The notes under the pieces were generated by a model. The model ran no database searches and was not told the origin of the DNA. It saw nothing but the letters and a program-made list of their open reading frames with translations. Positions 1 through 7,840 of a stretch of 13,219 nucleotides of DNA are shown in pieces; the stretch's first letter is position 1; each line of letters opens with the position of its first letter. A program made the position numbers and the translations under genes. This stretch comes from Enterobacterales bacterium (GTDB taxonomy: Bacteria; Pseudomonadota; Gammaproteobacteria; Enterobacterales; Succinivibrionaceae). The stretch covers positions 1-13,219 of the forward strand of contig CAAGDP010000026.1 in the NCBI GenBank assembly GCA_900768635.1, read 5' to 3'.

Positions 1-368
1 ACCTTTTGACATAACCCTTTATGGTTTTTCTTCAACGCGAGAGTGTAATCCCCTCCATTGTCAATTACCGCCTCAGCTACGCTTCTCTGTGTATTTAAGG
101 CATCAGCTGTTACCATACATCCGTTAAGATCAAACAGGTTAATCAGCCTTACACAGGCTTTATTGTCATTTTCCTTATCCCGGACCTCTTCCTGTGATAA
201 TGCAAGACCTTCTGTAGAATCATACAAAGTTACATAGTACAGCTTATTATGTAACCGCTTATCATCATCCTTATGCCCTAAAAAGCTTTTTTGATGTTCA
301 TACTCTAAAGCTCTCAGAGTCTGTCCATCTAGAGACAATATCCTGAAGGTTTCCTTTGCAGTTACATG
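1..368 (-). pseudogene. ISAs1-family transposase fragment, N-terminus missing, runs off the left edge
   Basis: The minus strand is open from 368 to the window edge and reads as the middle of a DDE transposase of the ISAs1 (H-repeat associated) type. The segment LSLDGQTLR matches the family's IDGKTLRG block with the first catalytic Asp. INLFDLNGCMVTADALNTQ matches the second-Asp block (usually VTIDAM.TQ), and GGDYTLALKKNHKG matches the conserved GGDY.LALK.NQ block. No ATG precedes the first block, and in-frame stops lie at 384-386 and 369-371, so roughly the first 100 residues of a normal transposase are absent. The C-terminus lies outside the window. Family assignment rests on motif recall; degeneration is inferred from the missing start. 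It lies 59 bases downstream of srmB on the same strand and would be reached by srmB read-through. Confidence 0.8.
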
Positions 369-427
369 TCAGACTAACAACCCGATTTATGGGATCAGTT
401 TATTTTGTATCTTACTTACTGGATGAG

Positions 428-1735
428 TTAATTCTGCTGCTGAGGTGAAGAGAATTTCCTTGGTTTGCCCTTGGAAAGTCGATCTCTGGTTCTTACCTTC
501 TTATGCTTTCTTTCCTTATTTTTCAATGCATCCTTTTTATCACTGCGTTTTTTGGTACCAAACTGAGCAATTCTGGTTTTATTACGTAATCCTTCCATAA
601 CCCGCCGTTCAATTTTTTCCCCGGTATATCTTTCAAATTTACCAACTTTCATCAGGTCATGAGCTTCCACCAGGTTTATGGCAATCCCCTTCTTTCCTGC
701 CCGGGCTGTTCTTCCAATACGATGAACATAAACATCAGCTGAAAACGGAAGATCATAATTGATTACATGGGAAATATCAGGAACATCCAAGCCCCGGGAA
801 GCAACATCAGTTGCTATCATGAAACGAGTCTCGCCTTTGGTAAACATTTCCAGTGCCCTAATCCGTTTTTCCTGCTCCATTTCTCCCCGGAGATAGGAAC
901 ATTTCACCTCATTTGCTTCCAGAAAGCTCCTCAGTGATGCTAATTGCTCCTTTGTTTTAACAAAAATCAAAGCCTTGGATATCTTATCATCAGAAATCAG
1001 TTTTAAAAGAAGCTGGTTCTTATGAGCCACATCATCAGCATAATAATAATACTGAGGAATCTTTCGCTTTTCCGATCTTGGAGCATCCACTAAAATCCTC
1101 TCCGGATCCTTTAATACCTCCATTGCAAATTTTTCAATGCCAATTCCTTCCAGAGTTGCCGAAAACAGCAAGGTCTGCTTTCTTTTGGAGGCGGCTCTGG
1201 AAACTGCGGAAACATCATCAATAAAACCTAAGTCCAGCATTCGGTCCGCTTCATCAATGATCAGCATTTCAATAGTCTGACCAACAAAGGCATGGTTTCT
1301 TATATACTCCATAAGCCTGCCGGGGGTTGCCACCAGAATATCCACACCGTCAGCAAATGATTTTTCCTGTTCTTCATACCCTACACCGCCAATAACATAG
1401 GCAACGGCAAGATCTGTATATTTGGCCAGACTTATAGCAGCTTCTCCTATCTGAATTGCCAGCTCTCTGGTCGGGGTCAAAATAAGAATTCTGGCTCCGG
1501 TCTTTCTTTTTCGCGGGAAATCCAGAAGATGCTGAATTGCGGGAATAAGAAAAGCTGCACTTTTACCAGTTCCGGTAGGAGCTCCCGCCATTACATCCCG
1601 GCCAAGAAGAGCTTCAGGTATAACCTTCTGCTGTACGGTAGTAGGCTTACGGTACTCCAGATCGGAAATAGCCCGGATAAGTCTTTCATCCAAATCTAAC
1701 TCATCAAAACTGCACATTGTATTTTCTACATTCAT
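428..1735 (-). CDS. srmB: ATP-dependent RNA helicase SrmB (DEAD-box)
   Basis: A DEAD-box RNA helicase that acts in early assembly of the large ribosomal subunit. The 435-residue product shows the Q motif (PTTVQQ, about 31-36), Walker A APTGTGKS (52-59), PTRELA (88-93), DEAD (161-164), SAT (192-194) and HRIGRTAR (338-345). A very basic tail runs from about 384 to the end. HLLDFPRK after motif I, TLLFSATLEG and the tail with RTRDRLSKGKPRK closely follow E. coli SrmB, separating it from DeaD, RhlB and RhlE. The frame is open upstream to 1828, but that extension would run through the whole divergent promoter region to the trmN6 start. I therefore chose the ATG at 1735, six residues before the family-like start (TMCSFDELDLDE); the ATG at 1717 is a close alternative. 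Motif I ends in Ser where Thr is commoner, a conservative change. It is divergent from trmN6 with 91 bases between starts. Confidence 0.95.
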   Translation of the reverse strand: MNVENTMCSFDELDLDERLIRAISDLEYRKPTTVQQKVIPEALLGRDVMAGAPTGTGKSAAFLIPAIQHLLDFPRKRKTGARILILTPTRELAIQIGEAAISLAKYTDLAVAYVIGGVGYEEQEKSFADGVDILVATPGRLMEYIRNHAFVGQTIEMLIIDEADRMLDLGFIDDVSAVSRAASKRKQTLLFSATLEGIGIEKFAMEVLKDPERILVDAPRSEKRKIPQYYYYADDVAHKNQLLLKLISDDKISKALIFVKTKEQLASLRSFLEANEVKCSYLRGEMEQEKRIRALEMFTKGETRFMIATDVASRGLDVPDISHVINYDLPFSADVYVHRIGRTARAGKKGIAINLVEAHDLMKVGKFERYTGEKIERRVMEGLRNKTRIAQFGTKKRSDKKDALKNKERKHKKVRTRDRLSKGKPRKFSSPQQQN

Positions 1736-1748
1736 AACGGTATTCTTT

Positions 1749-1777
1749 TTAACAGTAAAATCAGATGATATGATAAC
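1749..1777 (+). promoter_or_regulatory. Candidate promoter for trmN6
   Basis: In the 91-base srmB/trmN6 divergent gap, TTAACA (1749-1754) and GATAAC (1772-1777) are separated by 17 bases and stand about 50 bases before the trmN6 ATG. Each box matches the sigma70 consensus at four or five of six positions. No equally good pair was found for srmB on the other strand. This is a pattern match only. Confidence 0.3.
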
Positions 1778-1826
1778 ACACACAGTAAAAGCAGACATCC
1801 AGCAAAAGATTAAACGAACATCCATC

Positions 1827-2537
1827 ATGAGTAATAACTACTTCAAATTCAAACAATTCACCATCTTTCAGGAACATTGTGCCATGAAGGTTAACACGGA
1901 CAGTGTTATTCTGGGCAGCCTTACTCCGGCTCCCCTGGAAGGAAAAATTCTTGATGTTGGCACAGGAACCGGTCTTCTGGCGCTGATGATGGCCTTTAAA
2001 ACTGATTGCAGAATTGATGCTTTGGAAATTGATCCCAAAGCTTGCCGTCAGGCAGAGGAAAATGTCTCCTGCAACAACAAATCCGGACAGGTTCACGTCA
2101 TATCCGGAGATTTTTGCTGTTTTTATCCTAATTGCCAGTACGATCTGATTATTTCTAATCCCCCCTATTTCCAACCAGGCAATCCCTCAAAAAGTGCAGA
2201 AAGGGATTTGGCCAGAAGCACATCTCTGCTTACGCACCGGCAACTGATTGCGCATTCTGCTGAAATTCTGCGACCAGAAGGTATTCTCAGCTTATGTATT
2301 CCATATTCCACTCTTCATAACATCTTTGAAGAAGTATCCCGTCAGGGATTAAAAACTGTCAAGGAAGTTTTCATATCTCCCCGGGAAGGAAAAGACTTTT
2401 ATCTTGCTGTACTGCTTCTTAAAAAAACGCCAGAAATTATCAAAAAAGACCATGACGAACTCGTTGTACGGGATCAAAATGGAGGTTTTACGTCAAAATA
2501 TCGCCAGCTCACTGCATCCTATTACCTTAAATTCTGA
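1827..2537 (+). CDS. trmN6: tRNA1(Val) adenine(37)-N6-methyltransferase TrmN6 (YfiC)
   Basis: An SAM-dependent class I methyltransferase that modifies A37 of tRNA1(Val). The 236-residue product begins FKFKQFTIFQEHCAMKVNTD, close to the E. coli YfiC start with its FKQF and CAMKV.TD blocks. It carries the SAM-binding DVGTGTG (43-49), an acidic residue in LEID (66-69) and the catalytic NPPY motif typical of N6-adenine methyltransferases (111-114). It ends LTASYYLKF, like the family's LTQAFYLFM. Length is normal. The ATG at 1827 was chosen over one at 1770 because homology begins there and the longer form would extend across the candidate promoter. No good Shine-Dalgarno sequence precedes it. The divergent pairing with srmB is conserved in enterobacteria. 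Confidence 0.93.
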   Translation: MSNNYFKFKQFTIFQEHCAMKVNTDSVILGSLTPAPLEGKILDVGTGTGLLALMMAFKTDCRIDALEIDPKACRQAEENVSCNNKSGQVHVISGDFCCFYPNCQYDLIISNPPYFQPGNPSKSAERDLARSTSLLTHRQLIAHSAEILRPEGILSLCIPYSTLHNIFEEVSRQGLKTVKEVFISPREGKDFYLAVLLLKKTPEIIKKDHDELVVRDQNGGFTSKYRQLTASYYLKF

Positions 2538-2608
2538 TCAGCAAAATACCAGATCAGAACAGGAAGTATTAAGGAAAATTTTGATCATGGCACACGATTT
2601 GCTGATCA
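2535..2608. repeat. Inverted repeat TGATCAGCAAA / TTTGCTGATCA with clustered GATC sites
   Basis: A perfect 11-base inverted repeat lies between trmN6 and the PilZ gene, with arms at 2535-2545 and 2598-2608 and 52 bases between them. The left arm begins at the trmN6 stop codon. Four GATC tetranucleotides (2536, 2552, 2583, 2604) fall inside the span, three within TGATCA palindromes, and a fifth is at 2664. There is no T-run after the right arm, so it is not an intrinsic terminator. A TATAAT at 2617-2622 follows closely, without a good -35 box. A paired operator or Dam-sensitive control region is possible but unproven. Confidence 0.5.
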
Positions 2609-2627
2609 AATACTATTATAATTACCG

Positions 2628-2634
2628 AAGGAGG
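2628..2634 (+). promoter_or_regulatory. Strong Shine-Dalgarno sequence fixing a GTG start
   Basis: AAGGAGG stands 11 bases before the GTG at 2646. No ATG in this frame lies at a suitable distance, so this site decides the start of the PilZ gene. The spacing is a little longer than ideal. Confidence 0.7.
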
Positions 2635-2645
2635 GTACTTTAGCA

Positions 2646-5054
2646 GTGTCAGAAGCAGTTACAGATCAACTGATTGACCAGTTGATTCCTTATTTCGGTG
2701 AAGCAGATTTTGATGCCGTTTTTCAGAAATTGACGGTAGGGGAGTCTTTAAACTCAAAATTTCTTATCAAAATGGAACTCAACCGCCGATCCAAGCCATG
2801 CACAAGAATTATTGACTTTCGGGTTTCATCTCCTAATGCTCAACGCTACACGGTAGCCGGTATTGATCTTTACATGACTCCTGATGATTATGAAATATTT
2901 GCCAATGAACAGAGGGTCTATCACGGCAAATATACTATCGGTGTCTATGAGAAGGTTGTGGAAGCTCACCGGGATCGCAGAAAGGAAATGATGCTCAAAG
3001 TTGCTTCCGGAGAAAAAGACTCAGGTGCTCAGGAAGAACAAATAGCAAAAATGGAGCTGGACACTGTTCGCTTTGCATCCTACTTCTACCGCAGCGAAGA
3101 GCGCATGAATTACAGCTCTCCGGCAATATTGCATATTGAAGGAAGAGAACCCCTTCCTGTAAAAACCTCAGACTTATCCTGTGGTGGTATTAAGCTTGCG
3201 GTGGAAAAGGAAATCGAATTTGTCAAAGGCCAACCCTGCACCGTAACCTTTACCGGATTACAAAAAATTGTAGCTGATCCTCTTAATAAGCTGGAAGAAT
3301 CTCCCTACACTCTTCTTACCAAGGAAGAGCGTAATGGCAAACATTGGATAGTTGCCATAAAGAAAGAAAAAGATCCTGAATTCAGCACTATTATGAATAA
3401 TTTTATCCAGGCTAACAAATTCAAATATTCTGTCAGCGTGGATAATCTTCTTACTACAGTTGAAACCAAAGGATATGAGCAGTTCTACCTGCCAAGAACT
3501 ACAGCACTGCCACTCTTCTTCTCCGGAAGCGAAATTCCCCAGCTTCTCTATTGTCTGAAAAGCGAAAATAATCAGGGAATTCTGGAATACTGGCGAGACG
3601 AAGGAAACAATGATAAGCTGGCATCCCTATTCTCACCCCGCAGAATGGCCGAGTTCCGGGAAAAAATCACAGACAAGCCATACGAAACCTACATATACTC
3701 CTTCCGACATATGTCCAAAAATCGGATCTTCTTCTTTTCAGCAACTCTTGATGAACTGGAAAGAGATGAGAAAAAGGAACTGTTTTTTACAGTAGGATCG
3801 CAACGAGCTACCTGGAAAGTTTACAAGCTGAGTATTGAAAAAACCGAATTGGATCCTTCCAGTGTTAACAGATATATAGAAAGTTCCATACCTCAGGTTG
3901 AGAAGGAGCGTATCAGCAAAAAACTTCTGGAAATAGGTTATGTGGGACAGCTTATTGAAGTAGGCTCCAGCGAACATGGTGCTGAAGACTATCAGGCGGA
4001 AAAACTGGAAAAATACAATGCCAATGATCTTCAGGAATATATCCATCAGCTAAATGTTCTGCCGTGCACCATTGAAATGTTGCACTACATAAAAATGCGA
4101 ATGGAGCCTCGCTATCTGCATAAAACAGCAGTTGTAGTAAAAGCCGGTAACAGTACTGCAACCGGATGGACCAAGGATATTTCTACTCTCGGTCTGCAGG
4201 TGGAACTGAATGAACCTCTGAACTGTAAAAAGGACGATATAATCTCTATTACTCTTCCGAAACTTCAGGATCTTACCAAGGATATGAAGCTCCGGGATTT
4301 ACCTTATTCTGTGGTGCACACCAATCAGGCTCAGACCATACTGCACTTACAGATTTTTGGAGAACCGGAAAATCATGTAGGCCGACAGTTCTTCAATCTG
4401 CTCATAGAAAGCAATAAGGATACTCTCACTGCATCCAAGGAAATGGGAAGGCTTAGTGTACTCTCCAAAAGTCTGCGCTATATTTTTACAAGACATATTT
4501 TCACATCTCCTCTGTATCTGAGCAGAAACAAAATCAACCGTCTCAGCACCATTGGAGTTGTGGATCGTCCCCGTCAGCTTTATCGCTATCTGTCGGCCTG
4601 TTCCACCTCCAAGGATTCCAAGAGTCTGAATGTTTACCCCCTGTTCCATGACAAACTCCTGCGTACCGTAATACTGGATCCGTTGCGGGTTATGCAACGC
4701 TACTCAAAGCCGGAAGAGATTACTCTAATGTACAGCATGGAAGTCGGTCCTGACGGTTCAATGATATACGAAACCAAAACTGAAAAAGAATTTAAGTCTC
4801 ACAACGAAAAGCGTCTCTTCTGTGCTAAGGCGCTTAAACGCCGATCTTTTGTTGCCATCCGTCTGTATCTTACCAGAACTGGTAAGCCGGATATGGATTA
4901 CATTTCCACAGAGCTTACCTACATCTCCAAGTATGCCAAGCACAAAGCAAAAAGACTGGAAGATACCGTATGGAGTATAATCGGTGTATGCGATATGGTG
5001 GATGTAACAGAGGAATTACTCACATCTTTAAATCTCCCCCGTTCTTTACTCTAA
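2646..5054 (+). CDS. Large protein with two PilZ (c-di-GMP binding) domains
   Basis: An 802-residue protein with no signal peptide or membrane segment, so probably cytoplasmic. Two regions carry both halves of the PilZ c-di-GMP signature. The first has RSEER (149-153, RxxxR) and DLSCGG (176-181, DxSxxG). The second has RMEPR (485-489) and DISTLG (511-516). Each is followed by an alternating beta-like stretch as in PilZ barrels. The N-terminal 140 residues, the 260-470 linker and the 540-802 region are not recognised; a YcgR-like flanking fold is possible. Canonical PilZ proteins are 100-250 residues, so this is unusually long, although I believe similar long PilZ proteins occur in other gammaproteobacteria. 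Translation starts at GTG behind a strong Shine-Dalgarno. It follows trmN6 after 108 bases containing an inverted repeat, so it may have its own promoter. A role in motility, adhesion or envelope control through c-di-GMP is inferred from the family only. Confidence 0.85.
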   Translation: MSEAVTDQLIDQLIPYFGEADFDAVFQKLTVGESLNSKFLIKMELNRRSKPCTRIIDFRVSSPNAQRYTVAGIDLYMTPDDYEIFANEQRVYHGKYTIGVYEKVVEAHRDRRKEMMLKVASGEKDSGAQEEQIAKMELDTVRFASYFYRSEERMNYSSPAILHIEGREPLPVKTSDLSCGGIKLAVEKEIEFVKGQPCTVTFTGLQKIVADPLNKLEESPYTLLTKEERNGKHWIVAIKKEKDPEFSTIMNNFIQANKFKYSVSVDNLLTTVETKGYEQFYLPRTTALPLFFSGSEIPQLLYCLKSENNQGILEYWRDEGNNDKLASLFSPRRMAEFREKITDKPYETYIYSFRHMSKNRIFFFSATLDELERDEKKELFFTVGSQRATWKVYKLSIEKTELDPSSVNRYIESSIPQVEKERISKKLLEIGYVGQLIEVGSSEHGAEDYQAEKLEKYNANDLQEYIHQLNVLPCTIEMLHYIKMRMEPRYLHKTAVVVKAGNSTATGWTKDISTLGLQVELNEPLNCKKDDIISITLPKLQDLTKDMKLRDLPYSVVHTNQAQTILHLQIFGEPENHVGRQFFNLLIESNKDTLTASKEMGRLSVLSKSLRYIFTRHIFTSPLYLSRNKINRLSTIGVVDRPRQLYRYLSACSTSKDSKSLNVYPLFHDKLLRTVILDPLRVMQRYSKPEEITLMYSMEVGPDGSMIYETKTEKEFKSHNEKRLFCAKALKRRSFVAIRLYLTRTGKPDMDYISTELTYISKYAKHKAKRLEDTVWSIIGVCDMVDVTEELLTSLNLPRSLL

Positions 5055-5426
5055 CTTTATCTTAGAAAGACGGGATCAGCATTAAAGGATCTGAGTAAAA
5101 ATAAAACTTGTTATAAATCACAATTTTTACTTTTCTCACATGCAGGATGTTAAAAATCTTTGATTATTTAAGCAAATTATCGATAATAGATTGTAAAAGG
5201 CCTGCAGGACGATGGAAGAGGTTATTTGTGTCTGTGTTTCAATACCCAGCAAAATGACCGGATTTTTTCACCTATTTTGCAAGTCCGTTCATGTGTCAGA
5301 GATCAGAGTTGTCTGAATACTCCACAGTATTATTGATGCATACAAATTTTTTGAATATGCCGTAACGCATGATAATTGTGTTATCTATAAGCACTTCAAT
5401 TTATCTCGAGGTTTAGAGGATTTTAT
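5055..5426. other. Gene-free 372-base region with several small hairpins before hup
   Basis: No convincing reading frame is present. Visible inverted repeats are GCAAAAT/ATTTTGC (5249-5255 and 5274-5280), ATGACCGGA/TCCGTTCAT with one mismatch (5254-5262 and 5284-5292), TCAGA/TCTGA (5303-5307 and 5312-5316) and AATACT-CCAC-AGTATT (5316-5331). The first two overlap, so they could not form together. TTGAAT at 5351 and GATAAT at 5371 resemble promoter boxes but are only 14 bases apart. The hup Shine-Dalgarno AGAGGA is at 5415-5420. The region may be a long structured hup leader or hold a small RNA. No clear terminator follows the PilZ gene. Confidence 0.4.
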
Positions 5427-5708
5427 ATGAACAAAACTGAATTAGTTGATGCAGTCGCTACAAAGACCGAATTATCAAAGACTCAGGCAAAGAAAGCCAT
5501 CGAAGCTGTTTTCGCCTCTGTACAGGCAGCTTTGGTTGCGGGAGACAGCGTACAGCTGGTTGGATTCGGAACTTTTAAGGTTAATCATCGTGCCAGCCGT
5601 CAGGGTCGTAACCCTAAGACAGGGGAAACCATCGAAATCAAGGCATCTACTGTTCCTTCATTTGTTGCTGGCAAAGCTCTTAAAGATGCCGTTAATGTAG
5701 CTAAATGA
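5427..5708 (+). CDS. hupA: DNA-binding protein HU, alpha-like
   Basis: A small histone-like nucleoid protein that binds and bends DNA without strong sequence preference, acting as a dimer. The 93-residue product has the whole HU fold: helical MNKTELVDAVATKTELSKTQ at the start, the core VQLVGFGTFKVNHRA (42-56), the arm RNPKTG with the intercalating proline P63, and the C-terminal helix VPSFVAGKALKDAVN. The block QLVGFGTFKVNHRA is identical to E. coli HupA and differs from HupB, so alpha-like is preferred; VPSF is a HupB-like touch. IHF is excluded by the MNKTEL start and the core sequence. AGAGGA lies six bases before the ATG. It is a single-gene unit closed by a strong terminator, with a long leader upstream. 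Confidence 0.95.
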   Translation: MNKTELVDAVATKTELSKTQAKKAIEAVFASVQAALVAGDSVQLVGFGTFKVNHRASRQGRNPKTGETIEIKASTVPSFVAGKALKDAVNVAK

Positions 5709-5750
5709 TCTGAATCGTAAATATATCCTTTAGTAAAACTCCATGTATGT

Positions 5751-5781
5751 AGATGCTGCCCATTGGCAGCATCTTCTTTTT
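5751..5781 (+). terminator. Intrinsic terminator of hup
   Basis: A perfect 10-base-pair stem, AGATGCTGCC (5751-5760) with GGCAGCATCT (5765-5774), closes a CATT loop and runs into TTCTTTTT (5774-5781). It lies 42 bases after the hup stop codon. Confidence 0.93.
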
Positions 5782-6032
5782 CAGAGATCTATTCCAAAAT
5801 ATTCAGAAAATCACTGTTAGGTCAAATAACTGTGGAACTTTTTACCTGTTACCCTACTCTAACATAAGTCGGTTTGCAATTTTGTATCACCATCCTCTTA
5901 TCCTCAGAGCATATTGTGACAGCCTCATCTAAAAAACGTTTAAAATCAACAAGATTTACTGTTACCGGATGCAAGATAAACAGCGGATGTGATAACATGT
6001 AACCTAATGTGGTGTATTTTCTGGGAATATAA
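5782..6032. other. Intergenic region before the M23 peptidase gene
   Basis: After the hup terminator, 251 bases precede the peptidase start. No confident promoter was found; TTTACT (5955) with TAAACA (5977) at 16-base spacing is weak. On the minus strand a frame is open from 6109 to a stop at 5849, and its part outside the peptidase gene looks codon-like but has no known product. It is described in the findings rather than called as a gene. Confidence 0.4.
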
Positions 6033-7805
6033 ATGGTCCGGTTTCGTTTTTTTTCTTTTATAAAGAAAACTATGGCATTGGAAAACAGTCCAATACCCCG
6101 GATGCACATTTATGGATTACTGATCTTTGCCATCGGCGCAATTATTGCCGCACCTTTTCTTCCTGATCAGGAAACATTTGATGATACCGATGATGATGAA
6201 ATCCTTATCGGTGATTTTGTAAAAAAGTCCCCTGATGAAGTTCTGGATGACGACTTTTCTGAATTTGACGCCAGTCTGGCATACAATGAATTTGATGAAG
6301 ATGCAGAAGGCATTTTCAAAAATACCTTTGACATGGACGCGCTGGGCGACGTTCCCTCCGAATATGAATGGCTCACCTATACCGTCAAAAAAAGTGAAAA
6401 TCTGGGTTCAATTTTCCGGACCCTCAATATCTCCCAGGGTACCCTCCAGAAAGTTCTGAAAGTAGATGTAAAAAACAGTCTGGTCCAACTGCGTATTGAT
6501 GAACAGCTGGACTTTCTGATTGATGAAAAAGGTATTCTGCGCTGTCTGGCGATTCCTCTGAAAAATGGTGAACAGGAAGTATTATTTGTCCGGGATAATG
6601 AAAATCAGCGCTACGTTTCCTATGTTGATCCTGTCGGCTACCATCTTCAGGAATCCGCAAGTGTGGTAATGATCCCGAGAGATCAGTATAAACCAAATCC
6701 GATTATTGACGGCAACAATGATGATCGTCAAGGGATGACTGCCCAAAACAATCCCCTTACCCACGAAATTTTTCAAACCGGTATTGATGATATTTTTGTT
6801 AAGGCCAATGCACGGGTAAACAAGGAAATCGCGCAGGAAAAAGCTGAAGAGAAAAAGAAACAGAAAGAAGAACTTCTTGCAGCACGCAAGAAACAGGAAG
6901 AAGAACGAAAAGCAGAAATTGCCCGACTGGAAAAAGAAAGAAAGTTACAGGAATCAAAAAAACTGGCATCTGTTGATAAGCATAACGACAACTCCAATAT
7001 TTCCATCAGCAGAGATGCTACTATTATTACCGGCAGGATCATTCAGGGAGCTTTTGTTATTGACGGTGAGGCCGCAGGACTTACCAAGCAGCAATTACGC
7101 AAAATAAGCGATATCTTCCGGGGAAAAATTGATTTCAGACGTGATCTCCATAAAGGAGATCAATTCAAGGTTCTGTTCGACAGAAAACATTCTGATCCCA
7201 AAGCAAGAATACTGGCTGTTAGCTTTATGGTAGGCGGAAAGTACCGGAACTTGTTCCTTTCTACCGCCGACGGCAGGTATTATGACGAATATGGTACTAA
7301 CACAGCCGTTACTTCCAAATTTCTTATGATCCCGGTTAAGCATTACACCAAGCTATCATCCCCTTTCAGTCCTCGACGTTATCATCCCGTTCTGAAACGC
7401 TATCGCTCCCATAAAGGTACTGATTATGCCTGTGCCTATGGAACAGAAGTTTTCTCAACTGCTGACGGCACCGTAGTGAAAATTGGTCATCAGTTCCCAG
7501 GAGCTGGTCATTATGTAGTTATCGACCATGGTAGTAGAATCCAGACTATTTATATGCATTTGAGCAAAATTATCGCCAAGCAGGGACAATCCGTTAAACA
7601 GGGACAGATAATAGGACGCGCCGGTACATCCGGAGGGATCAGTACAGGTCCTCACATTCATTATCAACTGGAAATTAATGGTCATGCTGTTGATTCCACC
7701 AACCGCGGTCTGCCTATCTATAATCCGGTAAAACGAACCTCAACCTCTAATAAAAAATTTGCAGCCCAGGTACACCAGTACAAGAAAAAGCTCAATATAA
7801 AATAA
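6033..7805 (+). CDS. mepM: MepM/YebA-like peptidoglycan endopeptidase (M23, LysM)
   Basis: A zinc metalloendopeptidase expected to cut peptidoglycan cross-links in the periplasm. In the 590-residue product, basic residues precede one membrane segment or anchor (about 26-42). Then come a very acidic stretch (49-100), a LysM-like domain beginning YTVKKSENLGSIF (116-163), a charged coiled coil rich in E, K and R (about 255-312), the conserved GAFVIDGEAAGLT and KIDFRRDLHKGDQF region (339-378), and the M23 domain (about 443-555). Metal ligands are visible: H460 and D464 in SHKGTD, and HIH (541-543), plus YMHL (507-510). E. coli MepM is 440 residues; the extra length is mostly the acidic stretch and coiled coil. 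The ATG at 6033 has a weak GGGA ribosome site; ATG 6072 is an alternative. A membrane-protein gene follows after 35 bases. Confidence 0.88.
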   Translation: MVRFRFFSFIKKTMALENSPIPRMHIYGLLIFAIGAIIAAPFLPDQETFDDTDDDEILIGDFVKKSPDEVLDDDFSEFDASLAYNEFDEDAEGIFKNTFDMDALGDVPSEYEWLTYTVKKSENLGSIFRTLNISQGTLQKVLKVDVKNSLVQLRIDEQLDFLIDEKGILRCLAIPLKNGEQEVLFVRDNENQRYVSYVDPVGYHLQESASVVMIPRDQYKPNPIIDGNNDDRQGMTAQNNPLTHEIFQTGIDDIFVKANARVNKEIAQEKAEEKKKQKEELLAARKKQEEERKAEIARLEKERKLQESKKLASVDKHNDNSNISISRDATIITGRIIQGAFVIDGEAAGLTKQQLRKISDIFRGKIDFRRDLHKGDQFKVLFDRKHSDPKARILAVSFMVGGKYRNLFLSTADGRYYDEYGTNTAVTSKFLMIPVKHYTKLSSPFSPRRYHPVLKRYRSHKGTDYACAYGTEVFSTADGTVVKIGHQFPGAGHYVVIDHGSRIQTIYMHLSKIIAKQGQSVKQGQIIGRAGTSGGISTGPHIHYQLEINGHAVDSTNRGLPIYNPVKRTSTSNKKFAAQVHQYKKKLNIK

Positions 7806-7840
7806 TTATCTTTAGTGTTCAAAGCTAATAGGGATCAATT

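Noticed and set aside
1761..2174. 137-codon minus-strand frame opposite trmN6
   Set aside because: Antisense shadow of a well-supported gene, with no recognisable motif.
2404..2643. 79-codon plus-strand frame over the end of trmN6 and the gap
   Set aside because: Its first half is a shifted reading of the TrmN6 C-terminus, and its tail covers the inverted-repeat region; composition is not protein-like.
5303..5352. Intrinsic terminator at the AATACT-CCAC-AGTATT hairpin with the later T-run
   Set aside because: The stem is short and AT-rich, and the six Ts begin about 15 bases after it, too far for a normal terminator.
6773..7042. 89-codon minus-strand frame rich in Ser, Phe and Leu
   Set aside because: It is the antisense of the Lys/Glu-rich coiled coil of the M23 protein, which forces this composition.
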